A DNA stretch of 64,000 nucleotides, from assembly GCA_029204225.1 (NCBI GenBank), contig CM055095.1:12920530-12984529 (forward strand), read 5' to 3'. This DNA comes from Diphasiastrum complanatum (lineage: Eukaryota > Streptophyta > Lycopodiopsida > Lycopodiales > Lycopodiaceae). The notes below the pieces were generated by a model. The model searched no databases. It saw only the letters and a program-made list of their open reading frames with translations, and had not been told where the DNA came from. Both the position numbers and the translations under genes were made by a program. This document shows positions 1-11,801 of the stretch, piece after piece. The number at the start of each line of letters is the position of its first letter. Position 1 is the stretch's first letter.

Positions 1-178
1 GCGACACTTGTGCTAATTCGGTTTTTAAGCCATTTCAGACACTTTGCATAAAATGCGAGAAATGCAAAAAATGCGACACTACATTTTTACAAGCAATTTC
101 TGACAGGCGAGAAAAGCGAAAAATGCGACACTGCATTTTTACACGAGATTCTACGCAGGCGACATTTGCAAAGGTTGT
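1..178 (+). repeat. copia LTR fragment fused to integrase
   Basis: This stretch matches 1493-1640 inside the LTR at 1267-2372: both carry gcgacacttgtgctaa, aaaatgcgacactgcattt and a gaaggttg-like end. The first copy has about 57 bp extra, made of one more aaaaatgcgacac unit. The homology stops near base 178, exactly where integrase coding sequence begins. It may extend left of the window. I read it as LTR sequence joined to the middle of the coding region by a deletion or ectopic recombination. Confidence 0.7.
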
Positions 179-1266
179 ACATGCATCATAACAAATTGGT
201 CAAGGATATGAATATCAATCCTGTGTCTATAGCTAACCAGATTGTCTGTGAAAATTGTTTACTAGGGAAACAACCTAGAACAAAATTTCCAAGAGGACAA
301 GCCAAGAGAGCGAAGTCCATTCTATTACTGATTCACAGTGACTTATGTGGTCCTATGAGCGTACCCTCCTTGGGTCAAGCTCTATGTTTTATCATATTCA
401 TTGATGACTACTTCCAGTTCACCGGAATCATGTTCATAAAAAAACAAGTCAGAAGCATTCAATTGCTTCAAAGAATTTAAGCAATATGCTTAGAATCAGA
501 CTGGCCAGAGAATCAAGGCCCTGCGGTCTGATTCATGGGGAGAGTACCTATCAAATGAAATGGCAGACTACTTATCATCATGTGGCGTGCACCATCAGTT
601 CACAGCCAGCTACACTCCACATCAGCCAATGTAGGGGTCTGTCACAACAACTCCATTCTCCATCGATAGGCATCGACCTACGAATGTTCAAATGCAGGAG
701 TTTGTCCCAACAACTCCACTCACCATCGATGGGCCCAGACCCATGACTGTTCAACCACAAGCTGCACTCACACTAATCACATATTCAGATTCAGATTGGG
801 TAGGAGACGTGGGTACCAAAAAATCCACATCAGGTTATATTTGTTTCCTTGCAGGAGGATCCATTTCATGGAATAGCAAAAAGCAGAAATGCATTTGGTT
901 GTCCTTTACATAATCCGAATATGTTGCAGCTACATCAGCAGTGAAGGAGATAATTTAACTCAGAAGGCTACTACAGAATCTGCAATTTCCACAGATCGGT
1001 CCAACCATACTCCAGTGCGACAATCAAAGCTGCATAGCTCTATCTCTGAACCCACGAACTCATAATAGAACTAAGCATATAGAAGTTTAGTTCCATTTTT
1101 TTAGAGAAAGTTTTAAATAAAGATGTTGTACTAAGTTACTGTCATACAGACAGTATGTTGGCTAATATTTTGACATAGCCATTGTCTAGAGATAAACATT
1201 CTACTTTAGTAGATATGATAAATCTCAATTGCAGTTCAGATTCGTAGCATTAAGCTTAAGGGGGAG
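166..1266 (+). pseudogene. Ty1/copia integrase and RNase H remnant
   Basis: Bases 166-480 encode the pre-integrase and start of a copia integrase, with a CENCLLGKQ zinc-binding half and HSDLCGPM followed by FIDDY, the usual context of the first catalytic Asp. More integrase follows in shifted frames to about 640. Near 770 the sequence jumps to copia RNase H (YSDSDWVGD, TSGYICFLAGG, then CDNQSCIALS and TKHIE), so the whole reverse transcriptase is missing. At least four stops and several frameshifts break the frame. A polypurine tract (aagggggag) at 1258-1266 directly precedes the LTR. This is a dead copy with a large internal deletion. Confidence 0.85.
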
Positions 1267-2372
1267 TGTTGGAATTTTATCTAACTCCTACTCATCCCAA
1301 CAGCCCTTCTTCCTTCTCTCAATTTTACTCTCTCAAATGAAACCTGCTGAAAATGAACTGTTTTTCAACAGTCTGTATTTTTAGACTGATTGTCGCTATA
1401 GTCTATATTTTTACTCAGGAATTTCCATTGGCGAAAAACCCAACAGTGTCGCCTTTCCACCTTCAGGCTATCATGAGCAACTAAGTGTTTTGCGACACTT
1501 GTGCTAACTCAACTTTTAGGCCATTTCAGGCACTTCGCATAAAATGCGACAAATGTGAAAAATGCGACACTGCATTTTTACACGGGATTCCACATAGGCA
1601 ACAATTGCGAAGGTTGCCCTTAAGTAAAGGCAAAGGCCAAAAGCCAAGGAGTGTCACGACGACCGTGTGCAGATTTACAAGGGATCCCAAGTACAGACCA
1701 TTATGTCTTCACGCTCCAATAATAAATTGGTCTATTGATCAGTTTAACAACTGTTAACTATCTTGCAATTATAAAGTTAAGATAACATGCGATGTTCCAG
1801 CTGCTATATAAGAAAAATGAGCGATTGAAGAGATGGATGTATGACTGAGAAAGATATACTCCAACAGAGATCAAATGACCAAAATGGGTCTTCTAGTAGC
1901 TGACTCCTCAGAGTTAGTGATTATAGAAAGAGAGAGATATATTCAAAACTTTAGCAATTGATTTGAGTTTGTAAGGAGGATCACGCGCTTATCAGCGCAA
2001 TTGTATTGTGGTCTGATTGTTGTTTTACGACATTATATAGATTCGCTACTACTCTACATCTTTGCATTCTTGTTGAATGAAACTAACTCTCACTCCTCTT
2101 ACACAAACATCATTATAAGAAAATGTATGGTTGTCTCTGACGCCTAAGTCATTTCTACATTCTCTTCATTTCAGGTTATCAGCATTAGAGGATTGCATGG
2201 ATGTCTCAAATGCCTAATCGTTTATGCAATCTCTCTTTCACGAGAGTCTAAGACTCCTACACTGATAATATTATTCAACACAAAAGAATAGCTCACAATC
2301 TCCGTTCTCTAAGTAATCCACGATCCTAGTAACACAGTTATTACTGTTCTTTCATCATTGTATTCACCAACA
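1267..2372 (+). repeat. copia 3' LTR
   Basis: The LTR starts TGTTGG directly after the polypurine tract and ends CCAACA, so it has perfect 6-bp terminal inverted ends and is about 1.1 kb long. A TATA-like ctatataag at about 1803 could be the LTR promoter. The repeated words gcgacac and aaaatgcgac in its first third recur at bases 1-178. The right boundary is inferred from the inverted end; no target duplication can be tested because the left end of the element lies outside the window. Confidence 0.75.
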
Positions 2373-4123
2373 AAGGTTTGGATTGATAAGTAAAATCAAA
2401 TAATGTGCAAATGATGGCCATGTGGCCAAACAAGTCAAATGACCAAAATACATAGCTCGATTTGCCAAATTCAAGATAATTGTGTGAGAAAATATATGCT
2501 TTTTAAACATTTGATATGATGGAAAGATTGATCAAAAGTAAAAAAAAAATGGGGATTGAATTTTAGAGATGGAATTTTATGAATTCCATGAGGACAAAAA
2601 TTTTAGGAAAAAAAGTATGCTATGTCATTGATTAACCCCAGTTGACCAAGCTTCACAGCAGGCACTGAAAATATCATTGTTAATGTTCAAGGGCCTTATG
2701 CATCCTATATTCAATAATATCCAATGATAATAGCTATGACTATTTATTGTCCTAAGAACTAGGCTTAGATTTTATTAAAGGTGACACTTTATTTTTAGGC
2801 ATAGGATGTGAGGATCCAGAAATACTAAAGGTAGAAGGGTGGTGTACTAGTCTACATATGTCAAGCACTATTTTCTATCCATCACATTGTTCTATGATTG
2901 CTAGTGTATACAATACATGTTGCTAGCTGGTGTGCTTGTTCTACTCATAATTAGGCTTACTCTCATGCCATGGTTATCCTAGTATCAGATGTCTACTTCT
3001 CAGCTAGTTGGGTTGTATTGACTTATATATCTAGCTCCTATTGGTTGTTTATTATCCTAGGTCATTCTTGAGAGTCATCACAATATCTGCCACATGAATA
3101 TAAAGAATTGAGACAACTTGGCTCTTTCTAGTGACATTCTAGAATTTTTATTTTGCTTCTCCCAACTTTGGATCAACATTTAATGGCTTTGTGGCATTAT
3201 ACTAGTTCAGTCACTAGAAATGTACAATTAAAAGTACTTGTTTTTTTCCAACATACAAGTGGAATTTCTTTAGCTAAAACCATAATTCAAAGCTTGGTAT
3301 GTCTCATATGTGATAGATATGCTTTGCTACTATGATACGATATCCTATTGCAAAAGGAAGCCCTAAATTAAAAATAGAAATGTTTTTTCAAACATGCAAA
3401 AATACACTAAAACAAGATGAATTTTGAAAATGTGGAATTTGTAACAAGCGATATCCACTCTTTCTCTCAAAAATTTTCTATTAGCAATTTAAGTGCACAT
3501 ACATACAAGCTCATTGAAAAACATTCATTGAAAATTAAAACAAGTAGCAAAATGTAGATTAAATATCAATCTGCTACAAATATGATATTGAATAATAAGA
3601 TAAATAGAATATTTTAATATGTGCTTCAAGGATTTGAATGACCTCAAGTGATGAAAACATGGAGTCATTGCAATCAACACATGTTTGAGGTAACAAGACC
3701 AATCATGAAAATATTGTGCTAATTACATGTCCATAACTCAATGTAGCAGTGGAAAGTAACTTTTGCCAAAAAAAAATTTCGTAGTTTAGATTAAGAATAT
3801 GTACCAACAAAATAGGCTCGATTTAACTTTAAAACACCCTAATGGAAACAAAAACGATAGTAAGAATGAGAAGCCACCTTTGATGACACGTGAAAGTTCA
3901 TGTGGTTGTGAAGTTAAAGTTAAATAGACTTTGCAATGCTTATAGTTGTTGAGATCATTCTGCAAATGAATAATTTGATTGACAACTTGAAGACAACTCT
4001 TCAAGCTAATAGATGATTTTCAAACCCAAAACTATACAAGGAAACCATTACTACATATCTTGTCATTTATATTCGTCATCATGGCTATAACTCAAAGAAG
4101 TGCTTCAATCCTTCACAAGGTTG
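2373..4123. other. AT-rich flank, no gene seen
   Basis: I see no convincing coding sequence, RNA gene or structured repeat here. The reading frames present are short and resemble nothing I recognise. The right part should hold the 3' untranslated region of the minus-strand B3 gene ending at 4124. Confidence 0.5.
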
Positions 4124-6000
4124 TCAATCATGCTCAAGTTCATCATTCAAAGTCATAAGTGTACATATGATTATATGTATTTTGTCAATATCATATACTA
4201 CCCACATGTCAAGGTCATCAATCATAGATGTGGTTTTATTTGTTTGATCATTCATCCAAATGTCCACATCGTCAAACATGTCAAGGTCAACATCAACCAC
4301 GTGAAGGTCGTCTATTGTACCTGTGATTCTATTTACTTGATCTTCACCATGTAGAGGTAGATTATGCTCTTCATACTTTTTGCCTTGAAACTCTAATGGC
4401 AAATTCATATCTCCAAACATTTGAATTTCATCCCTTGACGATGTGTTTTCACTAGGCTTCATGCTATGTGTAGGTAGGGGATTCTCCTCAACTATTGCAC
4501 CTTGACAATCTAAAAGAAAACAAGCATCATGCTCCTTCCTCTTTCTATCTTCTTCTTGAGATGGACAAGTCAAGGGAAGTCTTAGAGCATTGCTAGATGT
4601 TATAGATAATCTTTCTAGAGCTTTCTCTGCAAAAACAACCTATAAAAAATAACAGAAATGAGTGAACCTTTTTGAAAGAAATGTTTTTGTAGAAATATGA
4701 GATCAAAATCTTATACCCTTTTTGTGATTTTTAAAATATATTATGGATATCAAACTAAGTGAATACTGAGTACTTACATATTTTCCAAGAGCATGATTTT
4801 TGTAGATGATTATCACGTCTTTGGCTTTCAGATCATGATACGTGACAAATTCTCCTGCACTCAAAATAAGACAAGTCAAAATCTCTCTAGAGCGTCATTG
4901 TGGGTTTACTTCATGCTAACAAACGAACTATTGTTGCTATCCATTGAGGTTGATAGGTCATTTTCAAATAAATCTCCTCACGATAGCTTAAGATTGAGTG
5001 TTTCTACCACTGGAGCCTCATTCCAAACATTGCAGAGCTGAACCTGAAAGGGATCCTAGAGGCTAGAAAGGCAATACTCACCAGTGTTTTTAAGCAAATA
5101 CATTCGACTTTTGTTGTTTCGCCAATGACTGCAGTCAGCCCAGATTATAGAAAGTTTGTTTCGTCATTGAAAAATCACAAATGCATGCAATGCATGAGTA
5201 ATAAACCTTGAGCTCCTAACAGTATAATCATTATAGTGGTTTCAATATTGAGAATCTATTTTCGTTATGCATTATAGGGAACTGATCGACAAAGCAACGT
5301 CGATGATACTGATACCTGAATTTGAAATTCCACTTACGAGCTCCAGTAAAGTCTTCCATTGCAAGGAACACGTTTTCTCCATTGCCTAAAGAAGGCAAAA
5401 ATTTCTCTGCTTGCGTCTGCGGTTGTTTAACCAGGACCTTATTTAGCGTTTGAACTCAACTTACGCAACCAAAGCGATAACACGTAAATGTATATTTTAC
5501 ATTTTATAATCTCCGAAAAAATTATTCCCGTATTGGAAGTCATTTTGACAAAGTTACTTATCAATTAGTTAATTGTTCACTTCGATATTATCTCATAGAT
5601 CAAAATGTGAACGAGTAATCTTGACATTACAAGACTGGTTAAATGATTGATATAAACAAATATTGACCATTAAAACTTGGGTGCGTTTATGAGCAGCAAG
5701 TTAGATGTAAGCTTGAAGGAAGCAATTTGGTTATAATTCAGGCCTTTTTTAGGCTATAAACAAGATTAATGAGGCCTATTACGATTTGATGATTAGCAAG
5801 GGGATGGCTAGAACACTGAAAACAGTTACTCACCTTTGGTAAAATGATTCTCCCAACGCTCCCAACATCAGTTGGTGTCAACTCTTTTTGTAGTAAATAG
5901 ATAAGTTCATCATCCTTTGTCATCGTAACATACAATGAAAATCAGCACTACTTCATTATATGCAGATGACAAACCCAATCCATGACAATGTGTGTGTGTG

Positions 6001-6080
<80 letters not shown>

Positions 6081-6788
6081 TCACCTCACCTCACTAGCTA
6101 CTACAATCTATCTGCTTGTTTAGAGTGCAATTGAGAAAGCTTGTGCAACAATTTTCACAATCAGGTCTTCCAATCAGTGGTGAGGTGGTCAGGACTTCCT
6201 TTCTCTCCTTGAAGTCACGATTTTAACTTAAATCCCATCATGAACAAGGAGATACTAAACGATGACATACATACAAGAGAAAGAAAAAACAAAAGGATCG
6301 TCACCACCAGAAGTTTGAATTGCTTCGATAGATACCTTGTTTATGTTTTTGGTAATGGCGGTGGAGTTATTTGATTCACGATGACTATTGTGATTTTGAC
6401 TAGCTGCTGCAATTACAGAAGGATGAGTTGCCCCTCGTCTAGACTTTCCCCAAGCACGTTCATGAGCATGTTTGGATGATGGCCATACACTTGATCTTGG
6501 AGACAGCAATCCGTAATATTCCTTTTTATGGTGGAGAACTGAGCGCTTCTTTCTTGCGATGCGACTCTGAGTACGAGCATAGCTAGCTGCATCTAATATA
6601 TGTAATTCACCGACACTGTTGACATTAGGGGCCGACGGCAGCATGTGTGTGATTGAACACTTATCTGCGTAGCTACAGCCCATGTATTGTTGTAGATCTA
6701 AGACTTGATCCTGCTGCTTGCTTCCATTACCAACACTAGTTGTATTGACCATTTTTGAGAGAGAATAATCGTCATAGCCATCGGCCAT
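4124..6788 (-). CDS. B3-domain transcription factor, ABI3/FUS3/LEC2 type
   Basis: Six exons can be read on the minus strand: 6788-6336, 5914-5834, 5416-5316, 5128-5082, 4854-4778 and 4639-4124. All introns are GT-AG, phases agree, and the 1275 coding bases give 424 aa. Residues 71-90 are a basic stretch (SRIARKKRSVLHHKK) like the B2 motif of this family. Residues 155-260 form the B3 DNA-binding domain: LLQKELTPTDVGSVGRI, then LPK, AEKFLPSL, MEDFTGARKW, RNNKSRMYLLKNTGEF and a closing VIIIYKNHALGKYVV. Family members bind RY-type CATGCA sites and control seed or spore maturation; that role here is inference. The C-terminal 120 residues are acidic with imperfect IDDL repeats. An in-frame stop lies 15 codons before the chosen ATG. 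The exon 1 donor and exon 2 acceptor are the least certain junctions. No frameshift or stop is present, so it may be functional. Confidence 0.85.
6005..6077. repeat. (GA)n microsatellite in intron 1
   Basis: This is a perfect run of about 36 GA units between exons 1 and 2 of the B3 gene. It would be a (CT)n tract in the transcript. Confidence 0.95.
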
Positions 6789-7150
6789 TCTGACCAGATA
6801 TATCCGAGAAATCCCGAGTACACCAGCTCAAGAAAAAAATATTCACAGAATCAACAAGGATGATCACTGGACAAGGCCTAAACTATGCGTACTGCTACTC
6901 AAGATATTGTTGTCACTTTGAATTTGCAGGGAGCATCGTGTCTCCAAGCACTAAACGCAGAGCGAGAAAGGGAGAGGCGATTGTAGCACCGGCTCACGGT
7001 AATAAAGCGAGAGACCTGACCTTGCCGTTGGGCGGCGCGCCTCTCTCTCTCTCTCTCTCATATATTATACATAGCAATTATAAAGATGTATTGTCGGACA
7101 AATAATAAGGAATGTACGAATAAAAAGAGAAAAACGAAGTGATCACATAA

Positions 7151-7232
7151 GATCCAAGGGAGAGGTCCTCCATGGCTCCCTTGGATGGATGTTAGATGGA
7201 TGTAGTAAATTTGGAGGTCCTCTCCATCCATC
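7151..7232. repeat. short imperfect foldback
   Basis: The arm at 7160-7174 (ggagaggtcctccat) pairs with the complement of ggaggtcctctcc at 7213-7225, and a nested pair atccaagggag / ctcccttggat lies at 7152-7162 and 7177-7187. The stem is roughly 13 of 15 matched bases. It could be a remnant of a small inverted-repeat element. Confidence 0.5.
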
Positions 7233-7398
7233 CTTTTAAGTTTTTCAATGGCTTTCCCTACAAGATACTTTGATAATTGTTGATTCGATACCTTTTCGAG
7301 CAGACACCTATTTTTTATTCTTGTGTATTTCTGCAGAGTGTTCGACTATACAAGTAATTATATACAGCAAATGAATGTATCTAGATTAGCTTCTCAAT

Positions 7399-7400
7399 GT

Positions 7401-7433
<33 letters not shown>

Positions 7434-7480
7434 GGGGGAGGGAGGGAGAGAGAGAGAGAGGGAGGGAGGGAGGGAGGGGA
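7399..7480. repeat. (GA)n-(G)n-(GGGA)n microsatellite
   Basis: A GA run, a G run of about 16 and then GGGA/GA units lie between the B3 gene flank and the gypsy B fragment. Confidence 0.9.
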
Positions 7481-7481
7481 T

Positions 7482-7811
7482 AGAAATCCAACATGTACCT
7501 CAAGGACCTCAAGCTAATATGATTGAGCCGAAAGCATCCTCAAGTTAGGATCATTGGATAATACCACCTGATCAATATCTAGATGCTAGTCATGGTAAAT
7601 ATGTTATATACGCTGCTACAAAACAACAACAATTGATAAATGGGCTTTGGTTGTGGAAAAAATCATCAAATAGCTGAATGTCCAGATAAAGACAAATTCC
7701 AACCATTTTGTCATGAATGCGGTGGATATGGACATTGTTATAAAAATTGGTCGGCCAGTCCAAAAGTACCAACACCAACTACAACTACATTAGTCGATTT
7801 GGTTTTAATCA
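7482..7811 (+). pseudogene. gypsy element B, gag fragment (left half)
   Basis: Shifted frames encode the end of a gypsy gag. A zinc-knuckle pair is visible as CGKNHQIAECP and then CHECGGYGHCYKN, matching the CYGCNKGHRIAECP and CRECSYGHCYKN pair in element C at about 19400. The peptide before it also aligns loosely with C. The fragment stops at 7811, where element A begins, and resumes at 15105. It has frameshifts and a stop. Confidence 0.75.
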
Positions 7812-8359
7812 TATAAGGGAAGCTCCTTAGATATTGCTTACAAATCCTAAACACAAAAGGATAACACACTGTGAAGAAACCACCCAACCAAGTAGAAGCA
7901 TCCAATCAAACTCTAGAAGCCTCACCCCCAAGCCAAGGAACAAGAAGCATGAATGTAGAGTGAGAGCCTGGCAATGAATATAGAGTGAGAGCCTGGAAAT
8001 GAATCAAGAACCATGATGAGGAATAGGGCGAGTTTGGTCCTCTTATATAGAGCCTAATGCATCCTGGGCACATAGCCATGCATATCCCTATGTTCCCTAT
8101 ACATATATTCACCTAGAATAGAGTCCTATGCATGGACCAACTATTCATAGAATTGCAATTGATAACTCTACACATGCATACACTGTCTCATTATCTTGTC
8201 TAAACTCCACTTAGTGTGTTCTGGGCCTCACAAGGATATTAGTTACTTTCAGGTCATGTCCAGTATGACGTGGCATAACTAACAACTTGTTTCACTGGAG
8301 TACCGTGTATCCAAGACTAGGAGTATACTGTATCCTATGTACTGGTCATGGACATAACA
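7812..8359 (-). repeat. 3' LTR of element A
   Basis: On the minus strand it starts TGTTATGTCCATGACC, directly after the purine tract ggaggaaagaa, and ends CTTATA. It is 25 bp longer than the other LTR because gaatatagagtgagagcctgg is duplicated near 7975-8000. Confidence 0.9.
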
Positions 8360-8374
8360 TTCTTTCCTCCTTAA
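8360..8374 (-). other. polypurine tract of element A
   Basis: On the minus strand the purine-rich aaggaggaaagaa directly precedes the TG of the 3' LTR. This is the expected plus-strand priming site. Confidence 0.75.
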
Positions 8375-8387
8375 ACTGTTTCTATCC

Positions 8388-11300
8388 TTAGAAACTAAAA
8401 TTCGAGAAATTCTTTTGTATGCTATCAACTCTCTCCCACAAATCATCATCCTCAGTATGACCCTTCCACCGAATTAAGCACTCAGAGATAGAACGATTTC
8501 TCAATTGTTTATCTCTGGTTCTAAGCACTTTCTCAGGTTTCAAAGGTACACTAAGTGACAAATCTTCCAAATGCGATAAATCCTCATCCGATCCAACTAT
8601 ATCACCATCATGTAAACTTAGTTTCAAACAACTTACATGAAACACTAGGTGTGCAGTCAATTTTTCTTGAAGATCGAGTTCATACGCCAAAGAACCAATT
8701 CTACGTACAATCCTGAAAGGTCCACAATAACGGGTAGACAACTTATAATGCTTCCGTGTACGTAATGTCTTAGAATCTTTTGGAATCCTAAGATATACCC
8801 AGTCATCAACTTTAAAATCTCTTGGAGATCTCTTAAAATCGATATAGTGTTTAGCTCTATCTTGAGCACTTCGGATACTATCCTTAGCTACTTGCAACAT
8901 TTCTTGCATATCATGCAAAAAAATCAGCAACCTTCAAGATCTTAACAGACTTTGTCTCAATATTTACTGGAGATCTAGGTTGAAAACCGTACATAAGCAT
9001 AAATGGACTGTAACCTATAGCAAAATGTTTTCTACTATTATATGCAAACTCAACCAGTGGGAGATAATCTTCCCAATGAGATTTCCTGTGAGAAACATAC
9101 GTCCTCAAAATATCTTCCATAGTTTGATTAGTCATTTCTGTCTTGCCATCTGATTCAAGATGATCAGAAGAACTCAAACTCAAAGACGTTTCCAGTTTAT
9201 GGAATACTGCTGATCAAAAGTGACCTGTGAACTTAGGATCTCTATCACTAACAATGTCACTTGGCAGACCATACAACCAAAATAATCTTTCAACAAAGAT
9301 CTGGGCTAAATCAGAAGCCTTTATAGTTGACTTGACTGGTATGAATGCAGCTAACTTAGTTAACCGATCCACTACAACCCAAAGAGAATCATTTTGCCAT
9401 TGGTTCTTTGGAAGTCCAACTACAAAATCCATAGATATGCTTTCCCATTTCTTATTTGGGATATCTAACGGATGCAACAAACCACCAGCCTTATGGCGTT
9501 CAGCCTTTGCTAGTTGATAGGGCTTGCATTTAACAACATATCACTCGACATATGGCTTGAGCTTTGGCCAATAGAATTCCCTCTTAACCAAGTCCAGAGT
9601 CTTGTGTATATCGAGATGTCCTGCATAGGGTATGTCATGACATTCAAACAAAATCTTCCGTTTGAGCTCATCATCACCAGGTATGCAAACTTTTCCATTC
9701 CGAAATAGTAATCCATCGCGAATGGTGAACTGTTCCACAATCTTCTTACCTTTCTTAGTTAGTTGAGTCCCATGTGTTTCTGACTCAACACTGTCCACAT
9801 TTCTTCCGGTCTGAACAATGTTCCAAATGTGACCAGAATGAGAATCTGATTCATATTTTTCTCTCAGCAAAAATATAGATTTGTAGAAATCTGGGTGAAT
9901 GACAACTCGTTCAGTTCATCGATCCGACTAAGAGCATCTGCAACTTGATTAGAGCTGTCTCTTATGTAACAGATTTCATGATCGAATTCTTGCATCAATT
10001 TAGCCCATCGAGCTTTTCTCCCCCGAAGATCATGTTGATTACAAAAATACTTAAGAGGCTAGTGATCCGTATACACTACAAACTTACTACCATACAAGTA
10101 GTGTCTCCAGGTTTTAAGTGCATGGATTACAACAAATAATTCCTTTTCCCACGTAGTATAACGCAACTGAGGACCAATGAATTTTTTGCTTTCAAACGCT
10201 AGTGGCCTATCCATTTGTAATAGAACTGCTCCAACTGCAACATCACTTGCGTCTGTTCTCATGACGTAAGGTAAATTTGGATTTGCAATTTGTAACACGG
10301 GAGCTGAAACAATCATTGTTTTCAAAACACTAATTCAATTCCTCGTTCCAAACAACAAGCGGACTAGGTTGATTCCTCTTTTTCTTTTTATTAACAATTT
10401 CTTTTGTCAGATTATTAAGCGGTGTTGCTAACTTAGCATAATTCTCAATAAAGAAACGTGTAAAACCTAAAAAAGGCTTTACCTGCCTCACAGTTTTCGG
10501 AATTGGCCACTCAATCACAATCTTGATTTTATCCTCGTCAATCTTGATCCCATTTACTGTGATCTTATGACCAAGATAAAACAACTCTTTCTTAAAGAAC
10601 TCACACTTGGACTCTTTAGCGTAGAGTAACTCCTAACGGAGTTTCATCAAGACGATTTTTAAGTGTTCTACGTGTTCCACCAAGGATTTACTGTAAACGA
10701 GAATGTCGTCTAAGAATACTACTACAAACTTCCCCAAATATGGACGAAATAAATCGTTCATCATTTGCTGGAATGTTGCTGGAGCATTCGTTAATCCAAA
10801 TGGCAACACTAGAAATTCATAATGACCAAATCTAGAACAAAATCCTGTCTTTTATACATCTTCTGACTTAATTTTTATTTGATGGTACCCTGTCCTGAGA
10901 TCTATCTTGGTGAAATACCGTGCTCCACCTAAGCGATCTACAAGGTCATCCATCCTGGGTAATGGATATTTATTCTTTATACTCACTTTATTAAGCCCCT
11001 TGTAATCCACACACATCCTGAAACCTCCATCTTTCGTCGCTTTAAGAAGAACAGGAGCGCCCCGTGGTGATTTACTAGGTTGTATATGTCCCATCCTCAA
11101 ATAGTTTTCTATTTGATTTGAAATCTTTGTTTCCTCTTTCTGAGAGAACCTGTAAGGTTGTCTAGAGACAGGTTGACTTCCTGGAATTAGCTCAATCCTA
11201 TGGTCTACTGACCTAGACGGTGGTAAACCATGAGGTAATTCAGATGGAAAAACATCCCTAAATTCATTTATGATCTGTTCTTTCACTGCTTGTTCATGAT

Positions 11301-11736
11301 CTAAATTTACTGTGTTAAGAATTACTGAGAATTCACAACCATTTAGATTCATTTCAGGAACATCCACAACTTGAATAGCATAAATTGAAAAAACTTCATA
11401 CTCAGAATAATCCAATGCTTTCATTTTATTAACTGTAAAAATATGATCCAACGGACGTACAAAATTACTGCCAAATAATGTAACTACCTTATCACCCTCC
11501 TTGAAAGTGAGAACATGCTTCTCAAAATCAATGAACAGAGAAGGCGATTTCCTAAATAACCATTCGTTACGTAAAATTAAATCAATACGAGCTAGGTCTA
11601 AAACATGAAAATTAACTAATTCTGTGTGTCCTTGCACCAAAACTGAGAGCTTCGAGACTTTTATGTTCCAAGTCTCCAACTCTACTCTTGAAGCTAGATA
11701 AACTTTATATCTATGATTGCTGGCTTCAGTTCCCAA
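8388..11736 (-). pseudogene. gypsy A pol: protease-RT-RNase H-integrase-chromo
   Basis: Protease end: DLILRNEWL near 11580. The RT core runs from 11200 to 10340 with [19 protein letters not shown] and an intact FLDDIL catalytic motif near 10700. RNase H (10325-10059) keeps its TDAS, WEKELF and YTDH acidic residues. The integrase has a CHDIPYAGH zinc half near 9650, DFVVGLP, VSDRDPKF and DGKTEMTN carrying the D, D and E residues. The tail (8930-8388) contains FHVSCLKLSL and a chromodomain-like ECLIRWKGHTEDDDLWER, pointing to the chromovirus branch. Frame breaks fall near 10850, 10590, 10330, 9900, 9500, 9200 and 8930. The element would have copied itself through RNA; this copy cannot make a full polyprotein. 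Confidence 0.9.
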
Positions 11737-11801
11737 GCTGAGTTTCTACACAAGACAAGAATTAATAAAATTATGAGTTGAACCACTGTCCAATAAAATA
11801 C

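Larger units (their letters stand above)
6789..7481. other. 5' flank of the B3 gene
   Basis: This is the region upstream of the B3 gene on the minus strand. It holds a GC-rich patch with gggcggcgcgcc near 7031, a (CT)n run next to it, an imperfect foldback at 7151-7232 and a (GA)n/(G)n tract at 7399-7480. The promoter probably lies here, but no unambiguous TATA box or transcription start can be assigned. Confidence 0.45.

Noticed and set aside
1-1618. CRISPR-like spaced repeats (aaaatgcgacac)
   Set aside because: The spacing is irregular, the units lie inside an LTR and the genome is a plant.
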